From assembly GCA_047608145.1 (NCBI GenBank), contig JASGDC010000034.1:1-64000 (forward strand): a stretch of DNA of 64,000 bases. Direction: 5' to 3'. The translations under genes and the position numbers were made by a program. Below the pieces are notes generated by a model. The model was not told the DNA's origin. It searched no databases and was given only the letters and a program-made list of their open reading frames with translations. Position 1 is the first letter of the stretch, and every line of letters starts with the position of its first letter. This document shows positions 43,140 through 52,579 of this stretch, one piece after another. The stretch is from JASGDC01 sp047608145. GTDB taxonomy: Bacteria; Actinomycetota; Actinomycetes; Actinomycetales; Micrococcaceae.

Positions 43140-44066
43140 ATGCCAAAAACCATAACTGTATTAGGTTCCACAAATATTGACCGAGTAGTTTCTGTACCTC
43201 GTTTTGGAGGTAGTGGTGAAACCTTACATACCAGTAATTCATTAGCCAATATGATGGGTGGTAAAGGATTAAATCAAGGCATAGCAGCAGCCCGATCTGG
43301 TGCACAAGTTCACATGATTACAAAAGTGGGCAGAGAGTTCGATATTGATGAAAATATGAACGAAGAGAATTTAAACACTTCTCATGTTATGCGTTCAGAC
43401 AAGGCTGAAACCGGACAAGCCTATATCACTGTTTCAGAAGAAACTGGCGATAATATTATCTACATTTATGGTGGTGCTAATGCTGACATTACTATAGAAG
43501 ATGTCCAAGACCATAAGGATGCAATTACGGAATCTGAATTCCTAATTGCCCAATTAGAAGTTCCAATTGAAGCGGTAACTGAAGCTTTCAAAATTGCCCG
43601 AAAAAATGGGGTAACCACACTGTTAAACCCAGCCCCTATGCCAGAAACAGGTAATCTACCTAAAGAACTTCTGGCAGTAACCGATATTATTGTGCCAAAT
43701 GAGCATGAAACATTTTTATTAACAAACATCGAAGTTACTGACGAAAAAGCTTTGGTAAAAAATGCTAAATACTACTTTGACAATGGTATTAAGACCGTAA
43801 TAATTACTATTGGCGAAAAAGGTGCTTTCTTTATGCATGATAATGGTAATTCTGGAACTGTACCTGCTTTCAAAACTCAAGCAGTTGATACTACTGCTGC
43901 TGGTGACACCTTCATCGGTGCTTTGGTAACTCAATTGGATACGAATTTAGACAATTTGGGAGAAGCAATGCGTTATGCAGCTGCAGCAGCTTCAATAGCA
44001 GTATCCCGCCCTGGCGCACAACCAAGTGTCCCAACTAAAGCAGAAGTTATGAAGAAACTAGCTTAA
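43140..44066 (+). CDS. rbsK: Ribokinase
   Basis: PfkB-family kinase, 308 residues, converting ribose to ribose-5-phosphate. Signatures are GSTNIDRVVSVPRFGGSGE at the N-terminus, GGKGLNQGIAAARSGA (sugar binding) and DTTAAGDTFIGAL with the catalytic Asp near residue 255. The adjacent rbsD and sugar transporter genes support ribose as substrate. It also ties to the salvage operon, whose phosphorylases release ribose phosphates, though that step does not need this kinase. Confidence 0.92.
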   Translation: MPKTITVLGSTNIDRVVSVPRFGGSGETLHTSNSLANMMGGKGLNQGIAAARSGAQVHMITKVGREFDIDENMNEENLNTSHVMRSDKAETGQAYITVSEETGDNIIYIYGGANADITIEDVQDHKDAITESEFLIAQLEVPIEAVTEAFKIARKNGVTTLLNPAPMPETGNLPKELLAVTDIIVPNEHETFLLTNIEVTDEKALVKNAKYYFDNGIKTVIITIGEKGAFFMHDNGNSGTVPAFKTQAVDTTAAGDTFIGALVTQLDTNLDNLGEAMRYAAAAASIAVSRPGAQPSVPTKAEVMKKLA

Positions 44067-44108
44067 AACTAGTCGACTAAGCAATATCAGAATCCTGGAG
44101 AAAATCTC

Positions 44109-44531
44109 ATGCGCAAAACAAATTTATTAAATACTCATTTAAGTAATGCAATTTCAGAAATTGGTCGTACTCAATGGTTAACTATTGGCGATGCTGAACT
44201 TCCAATAAAAAATGATGGACGTAAAATTGATTTAGCAGTTTCCCGTAAACTACCACTTTTTATTGATGTCTTAGCAGCAACTCTATCTCAAATGAAAATC
44301 CAGAAAGTTTACCTAGCCAAAGAGCTTAAAAGTGAAAATCCACAGCAGTTAAAAGACATCAAGGCATTACTTGACTCTAATGTTGAAATTGTTTGGGTAA
44401 GTCACGAAAAATTGAAGGCTATGACTAATGATGAAAATAATATTACAACGGTCAGAACTGGTGAAGTTACACCTTATTCAAATATTGTCTTAGAATCCGA
44501 TGTTGATTTCATCGGTGAAGCTGTTAAGTAG
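44109..44531 (+). CDS. rbsD: D-ribose pyranase
   Basis: 140 residues of the RbsD/FucU family, which interconverts pyranose and furanose forms of ribose so ribokinase can use it. Clear blocks are NTHLSNAISEIGRTQWLTIGDAELPI, with the catalytic His/Asp region, and the C-terminal VRTGEVTPYSNIVLES. It lies 42 bp after rbsK and 11 bp before the transporter gene. Confidence 0.93.
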   Translation: MRKTNLLNTHLSNAISEIGRTQWLTIGDAELPIKNDGRKIDLAVSRKLPLFIDVLAATLSQMKIQKVYLAKELKSENPQQLKDIKALLDSNVEIVWVSHEKLKAMTNDENNITTVRTGEVTPYSNIVLESDVDFIGEAVK

Positions 44532-44542
44532 GAGAAGTATTC

Positions 44543-45451
44543 ATGAATATGATAGGACTATTTTTCGCATTACTTGCAATTATCGGCTGGAGTGCATACC
44601 CGACGTTAGTTTCTAAGTTTGGTGGCACTCCGACACAAGGTATCTTCGGTGCTACTTGGGGCACACTAATTGTTGCAACTATTTTAGCGACCACTATGCA
44701 TTTCGCCCCTCCTGGTGGCTATAGCTTCTGGCTAGCTTTTGCCTCTGGTGCCGCTTGGGCCTTCGGTAACGTTTTGACAATTAAAGCTTTCGGCTTACGC
44801 GATGTCTCTGGAAATGTTTTAGGCTCTGCCAAAGCTATGCCGATTTCGACTGCATTTCAGATTACTGCGAATGTACTCTGGGGTGTAATTATGCTGGGTA
44901 ACTGGTCATCTGCACAATCACGTTTATTTGGTGCATTGGCAGTTATTATCATTCTAATTGGTGCATACTTAACTACTTATCAAGAGCATGCTACTCCAGG
45001 AAATAGTGATTTGCTTAAGAAAGCAGTCATAGTTTTATTAATTGCACAAATCGGGTACTCACTATATGGAATATTGCCACAGTACACAAAACATACTGAT
45101 GGCTTGCACATGTTCCTACCTCAAGCAATGGGTATGGCTACTTTTGGCCTAGCACTTGGTATATTTGATTTCTTTAAAAAGCATCATAATATTTTCATAG
45201 AGAAAGTAACTTATAAGCAAATCTTTTCTGGTTTCTTCTTCGCAGTTGCAGCACTAGGCTATCTAGTCTCAGCACAGCCAGCGATGTTAGGTCTTGCAAC
45301 AGGTTTTGTGCTATCTCAAGTTTCAATTGTTGGTGCGACAATTTCTGGAATCGTAGTCATGAAAACTAAGAAGACACAAAAAGAATGGCTTGTCATCATT
45401 ACTGGTTTGGTAATGATTGTAGTGGCAGCTTCAGTAACTGCTTTCTTATAA
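44543..45451 (+). CDS. GRP-family sugar uptake permease (RbsU-like)
   Basis: 302 residues and about ten membrane helices of the glucose/ribose porter (GRP) family, in the drug/metabolite transporter superfamily. The start MIGLFFALLAIIGWSAYPTLVSKFGGTPTQ and AWAFGNVLTIKAFGLRDVSGNVLGSAKAMPI are typical. With rbsK and rbsD in the same operon it most likely imports ribose by proton symport, as RbsU is thought to do in firmicutes. GGAGAAG precedes its start. Confidence 0.88.
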   Translation: MNMIGLFFALLAIIGWSAYPTLVSKFGGTPTQGIFGATWGTLIVATILATTMHFAPPGGYSFWLAFASGAAWAFGNVLTIKAFGLRDVSGNVLGSAKAMPISTAFQITANVLWGVIMLGNWSSAQSRLFGALAVIIILIGAYLTTYQEHATPGNSDLLKKAVIVLLIAQIGYSLYGILPQYTKHTDGLHMFLPQAMGMATFGLALGIFDFFKKHHNIFIEKVTYKQIFSGFFFAVAALGYLVSAQPAMLGLATGFVLSQVSIVGATISGIVVMKTKKTQKEWLVIITGLVMIVVAASVTAFL

Positions 45452-45474
45452 ATCTGGATATTGAGTATAAGATA

Positions 45475-46548
45475 CTACTTTTTATTTTTCGCTACCCGCT
45501 TGGCGCTCTTACGTCCACCCAAAGCACGTTCATCATTCTTTAACATTGAACGTAGTTCTTTCGGAAGTGAAAATAGTAAGTCTTCTTCTGCGGTGACTAC
45601 TTCTTCGACATCTGCATAACCGTAGTCTGCAAGGAGTTTAATCACTTCTTGCACTAGCACTTCTGGCACGGAAGCACCTGAAGTTACTCCAATTGTTGAT
45701 ACACCTTCAAACCATTTTTCATCTACTTGATTTGCAAAGTCTACACGTTCTGCTCGTTTTGCACCATAGTCTAGCGCTACTTCTACTAGACGTACTGAGT
45801 TTGAAGAGTTAGAAGAACCCACTACAATCACAAGATCTGACTTTGGCGCAATCTTCTTAATTGCTACCTGGCGGTTTGTAGTAGCATAGCAAATATCATC
45901 ACTTGGTGGGTCCTGGAGATTAGGGAAACGTTCTTTAAGTAAACGAACTGTCTCCATAGTTTCGTCAACGCTAAGTGTAGTTTGCGAAATCCAGATGACC
46001 TTATTCGGGTCGCGAACTTCAACTTTATCTACTTCATGCGGCCCATTTACCAGCTGAATATGCTCTGGAGCCTCCCCCATAGTGCCTTCAACCTCTTCGT
46101 GACCTTCATGTCCAACTAAAATAATATCGTGGTCAGTTTTCGCGAAACGTACTGCCTCGCGATGCACTTTCGTAACCAATGGACAGGTTGCGTCAATAGT
46201 GCGAAGCCCCCGATCTTCAGCTGCATTAACCACTGCAGGAGATACTCCATGCGCAGAGAATACAGTGATTGCACCTTCTGGCACTTCGTCAATTTCTTCT
46301 ACGAAAATCGCACCTTTTTCTTCCAAAGTCTTTACCACATGTACATTATGCACAATCTGCTTACGTACATAAACAGGTGCACCATGAAGTTCAAGAGCTT
46401 TTTCAACAGCAATAACTGCTCGGTCTACTCCAGCACAATATCCACGAGGTGCTGCAAGTAATACCTTGCGTTCACACTTTGGTAAATCTAAATCTTCTGG
46501 TTTAATGCGTGTTTTAGGAACTTGAGGCATAGCTAACGAAATACTCAT
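45475..46548 (-). CDS. ispH: 4-hydroxy-3-methylbut-2-enyl diphosphate reductase
   Basis: Last enzyme of the MEP isoprenoid pathway; a [4Fe-4S] protein that makes IPP and DMAPP. Cluster cysteines are in APRGYCAGVDRA, DATCPLVTKVH and DDICYATTNRQ, and active-site His in NVHVVKTLEEKG and VGHEGHEEVEG. At 357 residues it is longer than E. coli IspH; the extra C-terminus (RSMLKNDERALGGRKSAKR) is basic and common in Actinomycetota. It ends 24 bp from the convergent transporter gene. Confidence 0.96.
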   Translation of the reverse strand: MSISLAMPQVPKTRIKPEDLDLPKCERKVLLAAPRGYCAGVDRAVIAVEKALELHGAPVYVRKQIVHNVHVVKTLEEKGAIFVEEIDEVPEGAITVFSAHGVSPAVVNAAEDRGLRTIDATCPLVTKVHREAVRFAKTDHDIILVGHEGHEEVEGTMGEAPEHIQLVNGPHEVDKVEVRDPNKVIWISQTTLSVDETMETVRLLKERFPNLQDPPSDDICYATTNRQVAIKKIAPKSDLVIVVGSSNSSNSVRLVEVALDYGAKRAERVDFANQVDEKWFEGVSTIGVTSGASVPEVLVQEVIKLLADYGYADVEEVVTAEEDLLFSLPKELRSMLKNDERALGGRKSAKRVAKNKK

Positions 46549-46637
46549 ACATTCAGTTTAACTTAAACACTAATCTACTTGTAGCCCCTTGAAAAAATAC
46601 CTAACTTATTAACGTTAAAGCTAGTACGACACAGTTA

Positions 46638-47882
46638 TTACTCTGTCCACAATTTATCGATTGGAATAGAATATATTCCTGGTGCCGATTCAGCCATTTG
46701 AGTCCCCGTATGAAAAATAATTCCATGTAAAAATTGGTCATTAAGTTTTTGCTGAAGCCACTTTATATTCTTTAAGTCTGATTGTTTAATAAGTGATTTA
46801 GATTTAATCTCAATTGCTACTATCTTTCCTTCAGGAGTTTCTATTATCAAATCTATTTCTCGTTGATCATAATCACGATAATGGTATAGGTTATAACCTG
46901 AAAAACTATTGGCTAGCTGCTTTTTGATTTCTGAAATAACAAAAGTTTCAGTAGCCGACCCTAGAAAATTCAGATTTTTACCTTCAATATTTTCAGGCGT
47001 AACTCTATTCATTAACAACATTAATCCGCTGTCATTTACATAAATCTTAGCTCTCTTAGTAGCACGATCTAATAAATTATTGCTCCAGCAAGGTAACTCA
47101 TCCAATAAAAAAAGTCGTTTAAAAATCTTTAAATATTCCTCAAACTTATATCTAGACAGCCCAAAATCATTACCCCTACTTTTATTCAATTCAGTAGTAG
47201 ATAAAGCGCAGATACCTGAAAAAATCTTAGTAAATAATTCTGAATCTAAGTTACTCTTTAAAAGTACCGCATCATGTTGAGATAACTTTCTAATATAGCT
47301 TTGAGCCCAAGACAATCTAGAATAGTGAGTTTTACGAGATACCAAGATAGGATATCCACCTTGAACAATTTTTGATATATATTCTTCACGAGTAGTTGTA
47401 GAGTCTTTTATCTTAAAGTCTCCCTCTAGCAGATTGAATACCCTAAAATCGCTTTTTTCTATTTCACATTCTGAAAACGGAAAAATCTGTAAGTCATCAA
47501 CCCTACCAGCTAGAGAGTCTTTTGCTTTTTCTAACCCTAATAGTGAAACACTGCCTGTTATAAGGAATTTAGACTCATCCCTAATATCATCTGCAATTAT
47601 CTTCAAATTCCCCATTAATTCAGGGGCCAACTGAATTTCGTCGATAACAAGTAACTTATCTTTAGCCTGAGCTACAAAACTATCAGGGTTACCTAAAGCA
47701 TTTTCTAAAGTAGTTGCATCATCTAAAGTACGATAAATTCCATTTAATTTCTCACATAAAATTTTTGCAATAGTACTTTTGCCTACTTGCCTAGCTCCTT
47801 GCAAGTTAATTATACTTGCCTCCTCAAGCAATTCCTTGGCTAGAGAAGTTACTTCTCTAGGTAAAATTTCAATGTTATTCAT
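46638..47882 (-). CDS. AAA-family ATPase with DUF4143
   Basis: About 414 residues. The ATPase core has Walker A LQGARQVGKSTIA and Walker B DKLLVIDEIQLA, then the sensor region KFLITGSVSLLGLEKAKDS. The C-terminal DUF4143 part resembles a PDDEXK nuclease: NLYHYRDYDQREIDLIIETPEGKIVAIEIKSK carries D and E-x-K. The family is common and of unknown function. I choose ATG 47882 (MNNIEILPREV). A longer frame from 47930 would translate a 44-bp repeat. Single gene, likely horizontally mobile. Confidence 0.85.
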   Translation of the reverse strand: MNNIEILPREVTSLAKELLEEASIINLQGARQVGKSTIAKILCEKLNGIYRTLDDATTLENALGNPDSFVAQAKDKLLVIDEIQLAPELMGNLKIIADDIRDESKFLITGSVSLLGLEKAKDSLAGRVDDLQIFPFSECEIEKSDFRVFNLLEGDFKIKDSTTTREEYISKIVQGGYPILVSRKTHYSRLSWAQSYIRKLSQHDAVLLKSNLDSELFTKIFSGICALSTTELNKSRGNDFGLSRYKFEEYLKIFKRLFLLDELPCWSNNLLDRATKRAKIYVNDSGLMLLMNRVTPENIEGKNLNFLGSATETFVISEIKKQLANSFSGYNLYHYRDYDQREIDLIIETPEGKIVAIEIKSKSLIKQSDLKNIKWLQQKLNDQFLHGIIFHTGTQMAESAPGIYSIPIDKLWTE

Positions 47883-47897
47883 AATAAACACAGTATC

Positions 47898-47986
47898 ATT
47901 TTTTGCAAAATTACGAGAAACTATTTTCATTTTTACGAAATATTTTTTGCAAAATTACGAGAAATTATTTTCATTTTTACGAAATA
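47898..47986 (-). repeat. Tandem 44-bp repeat upstream of the DUF4143 ATPase
   Basis: Two adjoining copies of a 44-bp unit (47898-47941 and 47942-47985) differ at one base. On the coding strand each contains TTTCGTAAAAATG, an ATG followed by AAAATA and a CTCGTAATTTTGC half-site, so it repeats both a possible start codon and a possible operator. The unit lies directly before the chosen start at 47882. Confidence 0.85.
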
Positions 47987-48060
47987 ATATACATACTAAA
48001 AGACACTTTAAATTGCCACAAACAACCTTAGTTTTAACAAAAAGGTCAGCATAATTTTCT

Positions 48061-48102
48061 ATGCAGGTCAGGCGTAGGTTACTAAAGCAACCTGACCTGC
48101 AT
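48061..48102. terminator. Hairpin downstream of the ABC exporter operon
   Basis: A 12-bp inverted repeat (48061-48072 with 48091-48102, ATGCAGGTCAGG) with a further GGTT/AACC inside, a few bases past the permease stop. No T-run follows on the minus strand, so efficiency is uncertain. Confidence 0.5.
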
Positions 48103-48107
48103 AACAT

Positions 48108-49733
48108 TTAGTGATTTAACACATCCCTGTTTCGCCATGCATATGTGCCGATTGCAATCAAAGCTATGGAAATCCCCGTAATCACCAATTGTGGTTCACC
48201 TTTAATTGCCTCTGCTGGCGCTGAAGCAATATGCGACATTGGCGAAAGATCCATTACCCATTGCTTCAACTTAAGCATTGGCGCTAACCAGGTAGCAAAG
48301 ACCACAAACCCGTAATATAACCAAGTTACTGCCCCTGTAGCCTTTGGGAAAATACCAAAAAGCAAAATATAAAAACCAGTAAATAATGCCAATATTGGCC
48401 AATATTGGAGACCTGAGATAGTATACTTCCCAATATCTGCATGCAAGTTATCCGAACCAGCATTTACTGAAGCTGCCATCAACCAGCCAGAAATTGCCAA
48501 CATAATCGCACCACCGACTAAAGCCACAATTGTATGCAATGCGAACCATTGAAGCCTGGAAAGTTTAGTGGAAAGTAGTACTTCCAGATGCCCGTTGCTT
48601 TCTTCACCGCGTAGCTTACTCAATGCTTGTAATACATAAGCCAGAACCATTAATACTACGATACCGAGCATTGCCGAGATGAAAGCTGGAATCATAGCAT
48701 CTGAACCGCCCATAGCCTCAATCATCTGCACTATGCCTGGAGAGCTTTCATAGATATTACTCACTTGTGGCACTAAGAAACCAATTGTAGCTACCATTGC
48801 AATTACTGCTACTAACCAGCCAATAAATATATTTTGCTGCAACTTCCATGTTAAACCAAGTGGTGTACGTAAGAATACTGAAGCTCTAGACTTACCTTTA
48901 CGTGCCGCAATTGCGCCACTACCTAAATCACGATTAACCAATAAGAGAAACCCTACTGGCATTAACACTATTGCAACTACTACGAAAACCCATAATGCGG
49001 ACCATTTTGCTGAAGTAAGGGCATGGGTTAGCTCTAACCAGCCAAATGGCGTTAAATAGCTAGGCCACTTTGACTCTAATAAACCTTGCGAATTAGACTT
49101 CCCTAAGAAATCACCTACGCCTCTTAGGACAAAGCCAACTCCAATTAAACTAGCCAAGATGCTATTAGCGGAACGAGCGCTCTCTACAAGCTGTGCTGCG
49201 ATACTTGCAAAAACTGCCCAAACAAAACCAAATAAGCCTAGGGCAATTGCATATAGCCAACCATTACCATCTTTCCAATCAACATCGGTTACAGCTAACC
49301 CAGCTCCAATAATCAAAGTAAGAATTAGGTTCGCAAAGAAAGCGACAATAATTGCTGCAATTAGACCAGCAAAACGATGTACCCGTGCTGATAAGACCAG
49401 TTCTAACGCACCAGTTTCTTCATTTTGCCTAGTGTGCCTAATGATAAAAATTGTATTCATAAACGCAATGGCTAGCCCCCACCACAGCATAGTTTCCAGT
49501 GTCATCAAAGCCCCAAAGGTTGGTGCTTCTATTGGGCCAGCCAAGAAAACTAATGCCGGGTTCGTGCTGACAGTTTTATAAAGAACAGTAAGGCTATCTG
49601 TACTGCCATAAGTATCTTTTAATAAAGGCACCATTGAAACTAAAGAAAGCGAAATAGCTAAGATCCATATTGGCAGCTTAATTCGCTCACGTTTCAGAAT
49701 GAGGATAATGAGTTCTTTAACTCCAGTAAACAT
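48108..49733 (-). CDS. ABC exporter permease (polyketide-antibiotic exporter-like)
   Basis: 541 residues with about twelve membrane helices in two similar halves, as in the fused ABC-2 permeases annotated as exporters of polyketide antibiotics. The cytoplasmic segments RHTRQNEETGALELVLSAR and KLRGEESNGHLEVLLSTKLSR, with an EtG/ES-Ggh-E pattern in each half, support the tandem origin. The start overlaps the ATPase stop by 1 bp. Substrate unknown; the adjacent GbsR/MarR regulator suggests drug or stress control. Confidence 0.85.
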   Translation of the reverse strand: MFTGVKELIILILKRERIKLPIWILAISLSLVSMVPLLKDTYGSTDSLTVLYKTVSTNPALVFLAGPIEAPTFGALMTLETMLWWGLAIAFMNTIFIIRHTRQNEETGALELVLSARVHRFAGLIAAIIVAFFANLILTLIIGAGLAVTDVDWKDGNGWLYAIALGLFGFVWAVFASIAAQLVESARSANSILASLIGVGFVLRGVGDFLGKSNSQGLLESKWPSYLTPFGWLELTHALTSAKWSALWVFVVVAIVLMPVGFLLLVNRDLGSGAIAARKGKSRASVFLRTPLGLTWKLQQNIFIGWLVAVIAMVATIGFLVPQVSNIYESSPGIVQMIEAMGGSDAMIPAFISAMLGIVVLMVLAYVLQALSKLRGEESNGHLEVLLSTKLSRLQWFALHTIVALVGGAIMLAISGWLMAASVNAGSDNLHADIGKYTISGLQYWPILALFTGFYILLFGIFPKATGAVTWLYYGFVVFATWLAPMLKLKQWVMDLSPMSHIASAPAEAIKGEPQLVITGISIALIAIGTYAWRNRDVLNH

Positions 49734-50454
49734 TATTGCTCCCCATACTTACTCAAGAAGACTTTCTCCAAGTTTTCATGCTCATCACGCAACTCTTCCA
49801 TGGTGTAAACCGAAACAGTTTCACCTTTACGGATAATAGTCACTCGGTCACAAAGTGTTTCAACTTCACTCATAATATGACTCGATAACAAAATTGTCTT
49901 ACCAGCATCTTTAAGCGCATGAACTTCTTCTTGGAATACATTTTCCATAAGTGGATCTAAACCACTTGTCGGTTCATCAAAATATAAAGTGGCACGTCAC
50001 TTGCTAAAGCAGCAATTAATGCAACTTTGGTACGGTTACCTTTAGAATATGAACGAAACTTCTTGGTCTCGTCTAATTCAAAACGCTTTAATAAGTGTTT
50101 ACGGCGCTCTTCATCAAGACCACCACGCAAATTACCAAGAATATCGATGGTTTCGCCACCAGTTAAGTTAGGCCAAAAGTTAACATCGCCTGGCACATAA
50201 GCCAGTTTTTCATGTAACTTAACTGCATTGCTCCAAGCGTCTTGCCCAAATACCTCGGCAGTACCACTAGTCTTTTTTAATAATCCTAAAATTATGCGGA
50301 TTGTCGTTGATTTACCCGCACCATTAGGCCCTAAAAAGCCATGCACTTCGCCCTTTTGCACTTGCAAATTAAATTTATTGAGGGCAGTAAACTTCCCAAA
50401 CTTTTTCGTTAAATCTTTAACGTTAATTATCTCTGAAACATCTGAAATCATCAT
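49733..50454 (-). pseudogene. ABC exporter ATP-binding protein with frameshift at Walker B
   Basis: The frame from ATG 50454 gives Walker A GFLGPNGAGKSTTIRI, a Q-loop, signature region SYSKGNRTKVALIAAL and then ASDVPLYIL, where it changes frame to MNRQVV and stops. One missing G near 49978 would restore LDEPTSGLDPLMENVF, and the other frame continues with KTILLSSHIMSEVETLCDRV to the stop at 49733. So the gene is one base short of a standard 240-residue ATPase. Either the transporter is dead, or the missing base is a sequencing error. Programmed shifting is not indicated by a slippery site. Confidence 0.85.
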
Positions 50455-50508
50455 GTATACCTTTTCTATCCAAATACATAATTTCAGATTTTACTGAAAG
50501 TTGCAAGA

Positions 50509-50979
50509 CTATCTTTCAGTTTTCCTTGAAAGTTTATTCTCAAATTCATCAATAATTTCTGTAAACCGTGCATCGAGGAAGCCATACAGATCTCGCATTG
50601 CCTTTAACCTGTCGTTATTGGGTAGTTTTTTTAACCCTGATTCTGCAGCTGCTGTATATAGTTTTGTGGATTCCACTGATCTGCGAATTGTTTGCAATAC
50701 ATTATCTTTTGTATTTTTATAGTAATGCTTACGACTACCTGGCTTTCGTGTTCTAGTCACCATGCCAACTTTTACAAACATTGTCATAGCTTCACTTAAA
50801 GCACCAGCAGATACACCCGTTGCTTTACGAATATCTGCGGCAGTTTGCTCTTGCGGTTCACACACTGTCAGCCAAGATATTACTTTTGCTGCACCTTGTG
50901 GCAATGCACTGGTCGAATATAAAGCAATCAACTCTTCATAAACTTCTCGAGTATTATCATCCATTGCGTTATTCATCAC
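50509..50979 (-). CDS. GbsR/MarR-family transcriptional regulator
   Basis: 156 residues with a winged HTH: GAAKVISWLTVCEPQEQTAADIRKATGVSAGALSEAMTMF then VGMVTRTRKPGSRKHYYKNT (wing). The spacing matches the GbsR/MarR group. It stands 55 bp upstream of the exporter ATPase on the same strand, so it probably controls that operon and itself in response to the exported compound. Confidence 0.85.
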   Translation of the reverse strand: MMNNAMDDNTREVYEELIALYSTSALPQGAAKVISWLTVCEPQEQTAADIRKATGVSAGALSEAMTMFVKVGMVTRTRKPGSRKHYYKNTKDNVLQTIRRSVESTKLYTAAAESGLKKLPNNDRLKAMRDLYGFLDARFTEIIDEFENKLSRKTER

Positions 50980-51074
50980 CCTGCATCTTTATTTTCTTAG
51001 CAAATCAGCAAAAATTTCTTATTCAATTATAGCTTATCGCCTAATTTTCAAGGTTTTATAGCCTTACCGCAGTT

Positions 51075-51102
51075 TTGTCACAGCTAAGTAGTATTATAAA
51101 AT
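51075..51102 (+). promoter_or_regulatory. Predicted promoter of xseAB
   Basis: TTGTCA (51075-51080) and TAAAAT (51097-51102) with a 16-bp spacer, 24 bp before the xseA ATG, which has GAGGAG upstream. Confidence 0.45.
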
Positions 51103-51126
51103 CAGAGTAACTTTTAGTGAGGAGAT

Positions 51127-52374
51127 ATGGAATCACAATTGCCTCCAACTGCAGCTGAAACTAGCGCTGAACACCCTTGGCCCGTTTCAGTGTTTTCAGA
51201 AAAGCTCAAAATGCATATTGAACGAGCACCACAGACCTGGATTGAAGGTGAGATACTACAATTCAATAAACGTCGAGGCACTTCTTTTGTAACCCTTAAA
51301 GACTTAAATGCTGATGCTACTGCACAACTCACAGTTTGGAGTAATGTCATGGCTAATGTGGCAGTACCACTTCAAGAAGGTAACCGAGTAGTTGCATTAG
51401 TAAAACCTAATTACTGGATAGCTGGTGGACGCTTGTCAATGAGCACTCTTGCCATTAAACCAGTTGGTGAAGGCGAATTACTCCTGCGCATTGAACAGCT
51501 AAAAAACAAGCTAGTCGCAGAAGGACTTTTTGCTCCAGAACACAAAAAACCGCTACCTTTCTTACCAAATCGTATCGGTCTAGTAACAGGTCGTGACTCA
51601 GATGCGTTAAAAGATGTAGTTAAAAATACTAAATTACGCTGGTCTGCTGCACAATTTGAAATTCGTGAAGTTGCTGTTCAAGGCAAAGATGCTGTTCCTG
51701 AAGTAATTGCCGGAATTAAAGACCTTGATCAGCTACCTGAAGTAGATGTAATTATTGTGGCTCGTGGTGGCGGTAGCGTAGAAGACTTAATGCCATTTAA
51801 CGATGAGGAAATGGTACGGACTATATTCGCTTGTAAAACACCAGTAGTTAGTGCTATTGGACACGAAGCAAACCGACCAATTATCGACGAAGTAGCAGAC
51901 TTACGTGCCTCTACACCTACTGATGCAGCAAAACGTACTGTACCCGATATCCAAGAACAAAAAGCTATCATCAATGAAGTCCAAGAACGAATGCTTAATT
52001 ACATGCAAAGTTACTACTTGCGTGAATCTGCAATGTTGCAGAGTTACATGGATCGACCCGTATTAAAAAATCCATTAGCTGACATTGAACTTAAACAAAC
52101 AGATATTAAGACTTTGCAAAATCGAGCATTACAGGCAATGAAATCCGCTTATTCGCATGAAAAAACATACATTGACGCTCAAGGTAATCAGCTTCGGGCA
52201 CTATCACCGCAGCACATTCTTGACCGTGGCTATGCATTAATTAGAGATGAAAATGCAAATGTCATCCATTCAGTTTCTGATACGAAAACTGGTGAGCAGT
52301 TGTTAATTACTATGGCAGACGGTGCTTTAGAAACTGAAGTTAAAACAATTATTGGAGAGGATACCGATGACTGA
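51127..52374 (+). CDS. xseA: Exodeoxyribonuclease VII large subunit
   Basis: 415 residues. The N-terminal OB fold (WIEGEILQFNKRRGTSFVTLKD) binds single-stranded DNA. The catalytic domain has LVTGRDSDALKDVV, VAVQGKDAVPEVI, ARGGGSVEDLMPFNDEEMV, VVSAIGHEANRPIID, and DLRASTPTDAAKRTVPD. With XseB it degrades ssDNA from both ends in repair. Its stop overlaps the xseB start by 8 bp. GTGAGGAG lies just before the ATG. Confidence 0.96.
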   Translation: MESQLPPTAAETSAEHPWPVSVFSEKLKMHIERAPQTWIEGEILQFNKRRGTSFVTLKDLNADATAQLTVWSNVMANVAVPLQEGNRVVALVKPNYWIAGGRLSMSTLAIKPVGEGELLLRIEQLKNKLVAEGLFAPEHKKPLPFLPNRIGLVTGRDSDALKDVVKNTKLRWSAAQFEIREVAVQGKDAVPEVIAGIKDLDQLPEVDVIIVARGGGSVEDLMPFNDEEMVRTIFACKTPVVSAIGHEANRPIIDEVADLRASTPTDAAKRTVPDIQEQKAIINEVQERMLNYMQSYYLRESAMLQSYMDRPVLKNPLADIELKQTDIKTLQNRALQAMKSAYSHEKTYIDAQGNQLRALSPQHILDRGYALIRDENANVIHSVSDTKTGEQLLITMADGALETEVKTIIGEDTDD

Positions 52375-52579
52375 AACTAGCACTGATATTGAAAATTTAA
52401 GCTATGAGGAAGCTCGCGAACAACTAGTAAATGTAGTTGCACAGCTAGAATCTGGACAAGTTTCCCTTGAAGATTCTGTAAAGCTGTGGGAGCGCGGTGT
52501 TTTGCTAGCAAAACGTTGCAACCAGTGGCTAGAAGGTGTTAAAGCAAAAGTTGATGCAGCCATGGAGTCAAAGCAGTAG
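52367..52579 (+). CDS. xseB: Exodeoxyribonuclease VII small subunit
   Basis: 70 residues forming the helical hairpin of XseB: LSYEEAREQLVNVVAQLESG then SLEDSVKLWERGVLLAKRCN. The ATG at 52367 is chosen because GGAGAGG precedes it at normal spacing; an in-frame start 15 bp earlier adds residues without support. The end overlaps the convergent GH76 gene by 12 bp. Confidence 0.95.
   Translation: MTETSTDIENLSYEEAREQLVNVVAQLESGQVSLEDSVKLWERGVLLAKRCNQWLEGVKAKVDAAMESKQ

Noticed and set aside
49957..49990. Programmed frameshift in the ABC ATPase
   Set aside because: TTTTG at the site is not a typical slippery heptamer and no stimulatory stem was seen; a simple deletion or base error is likelier.
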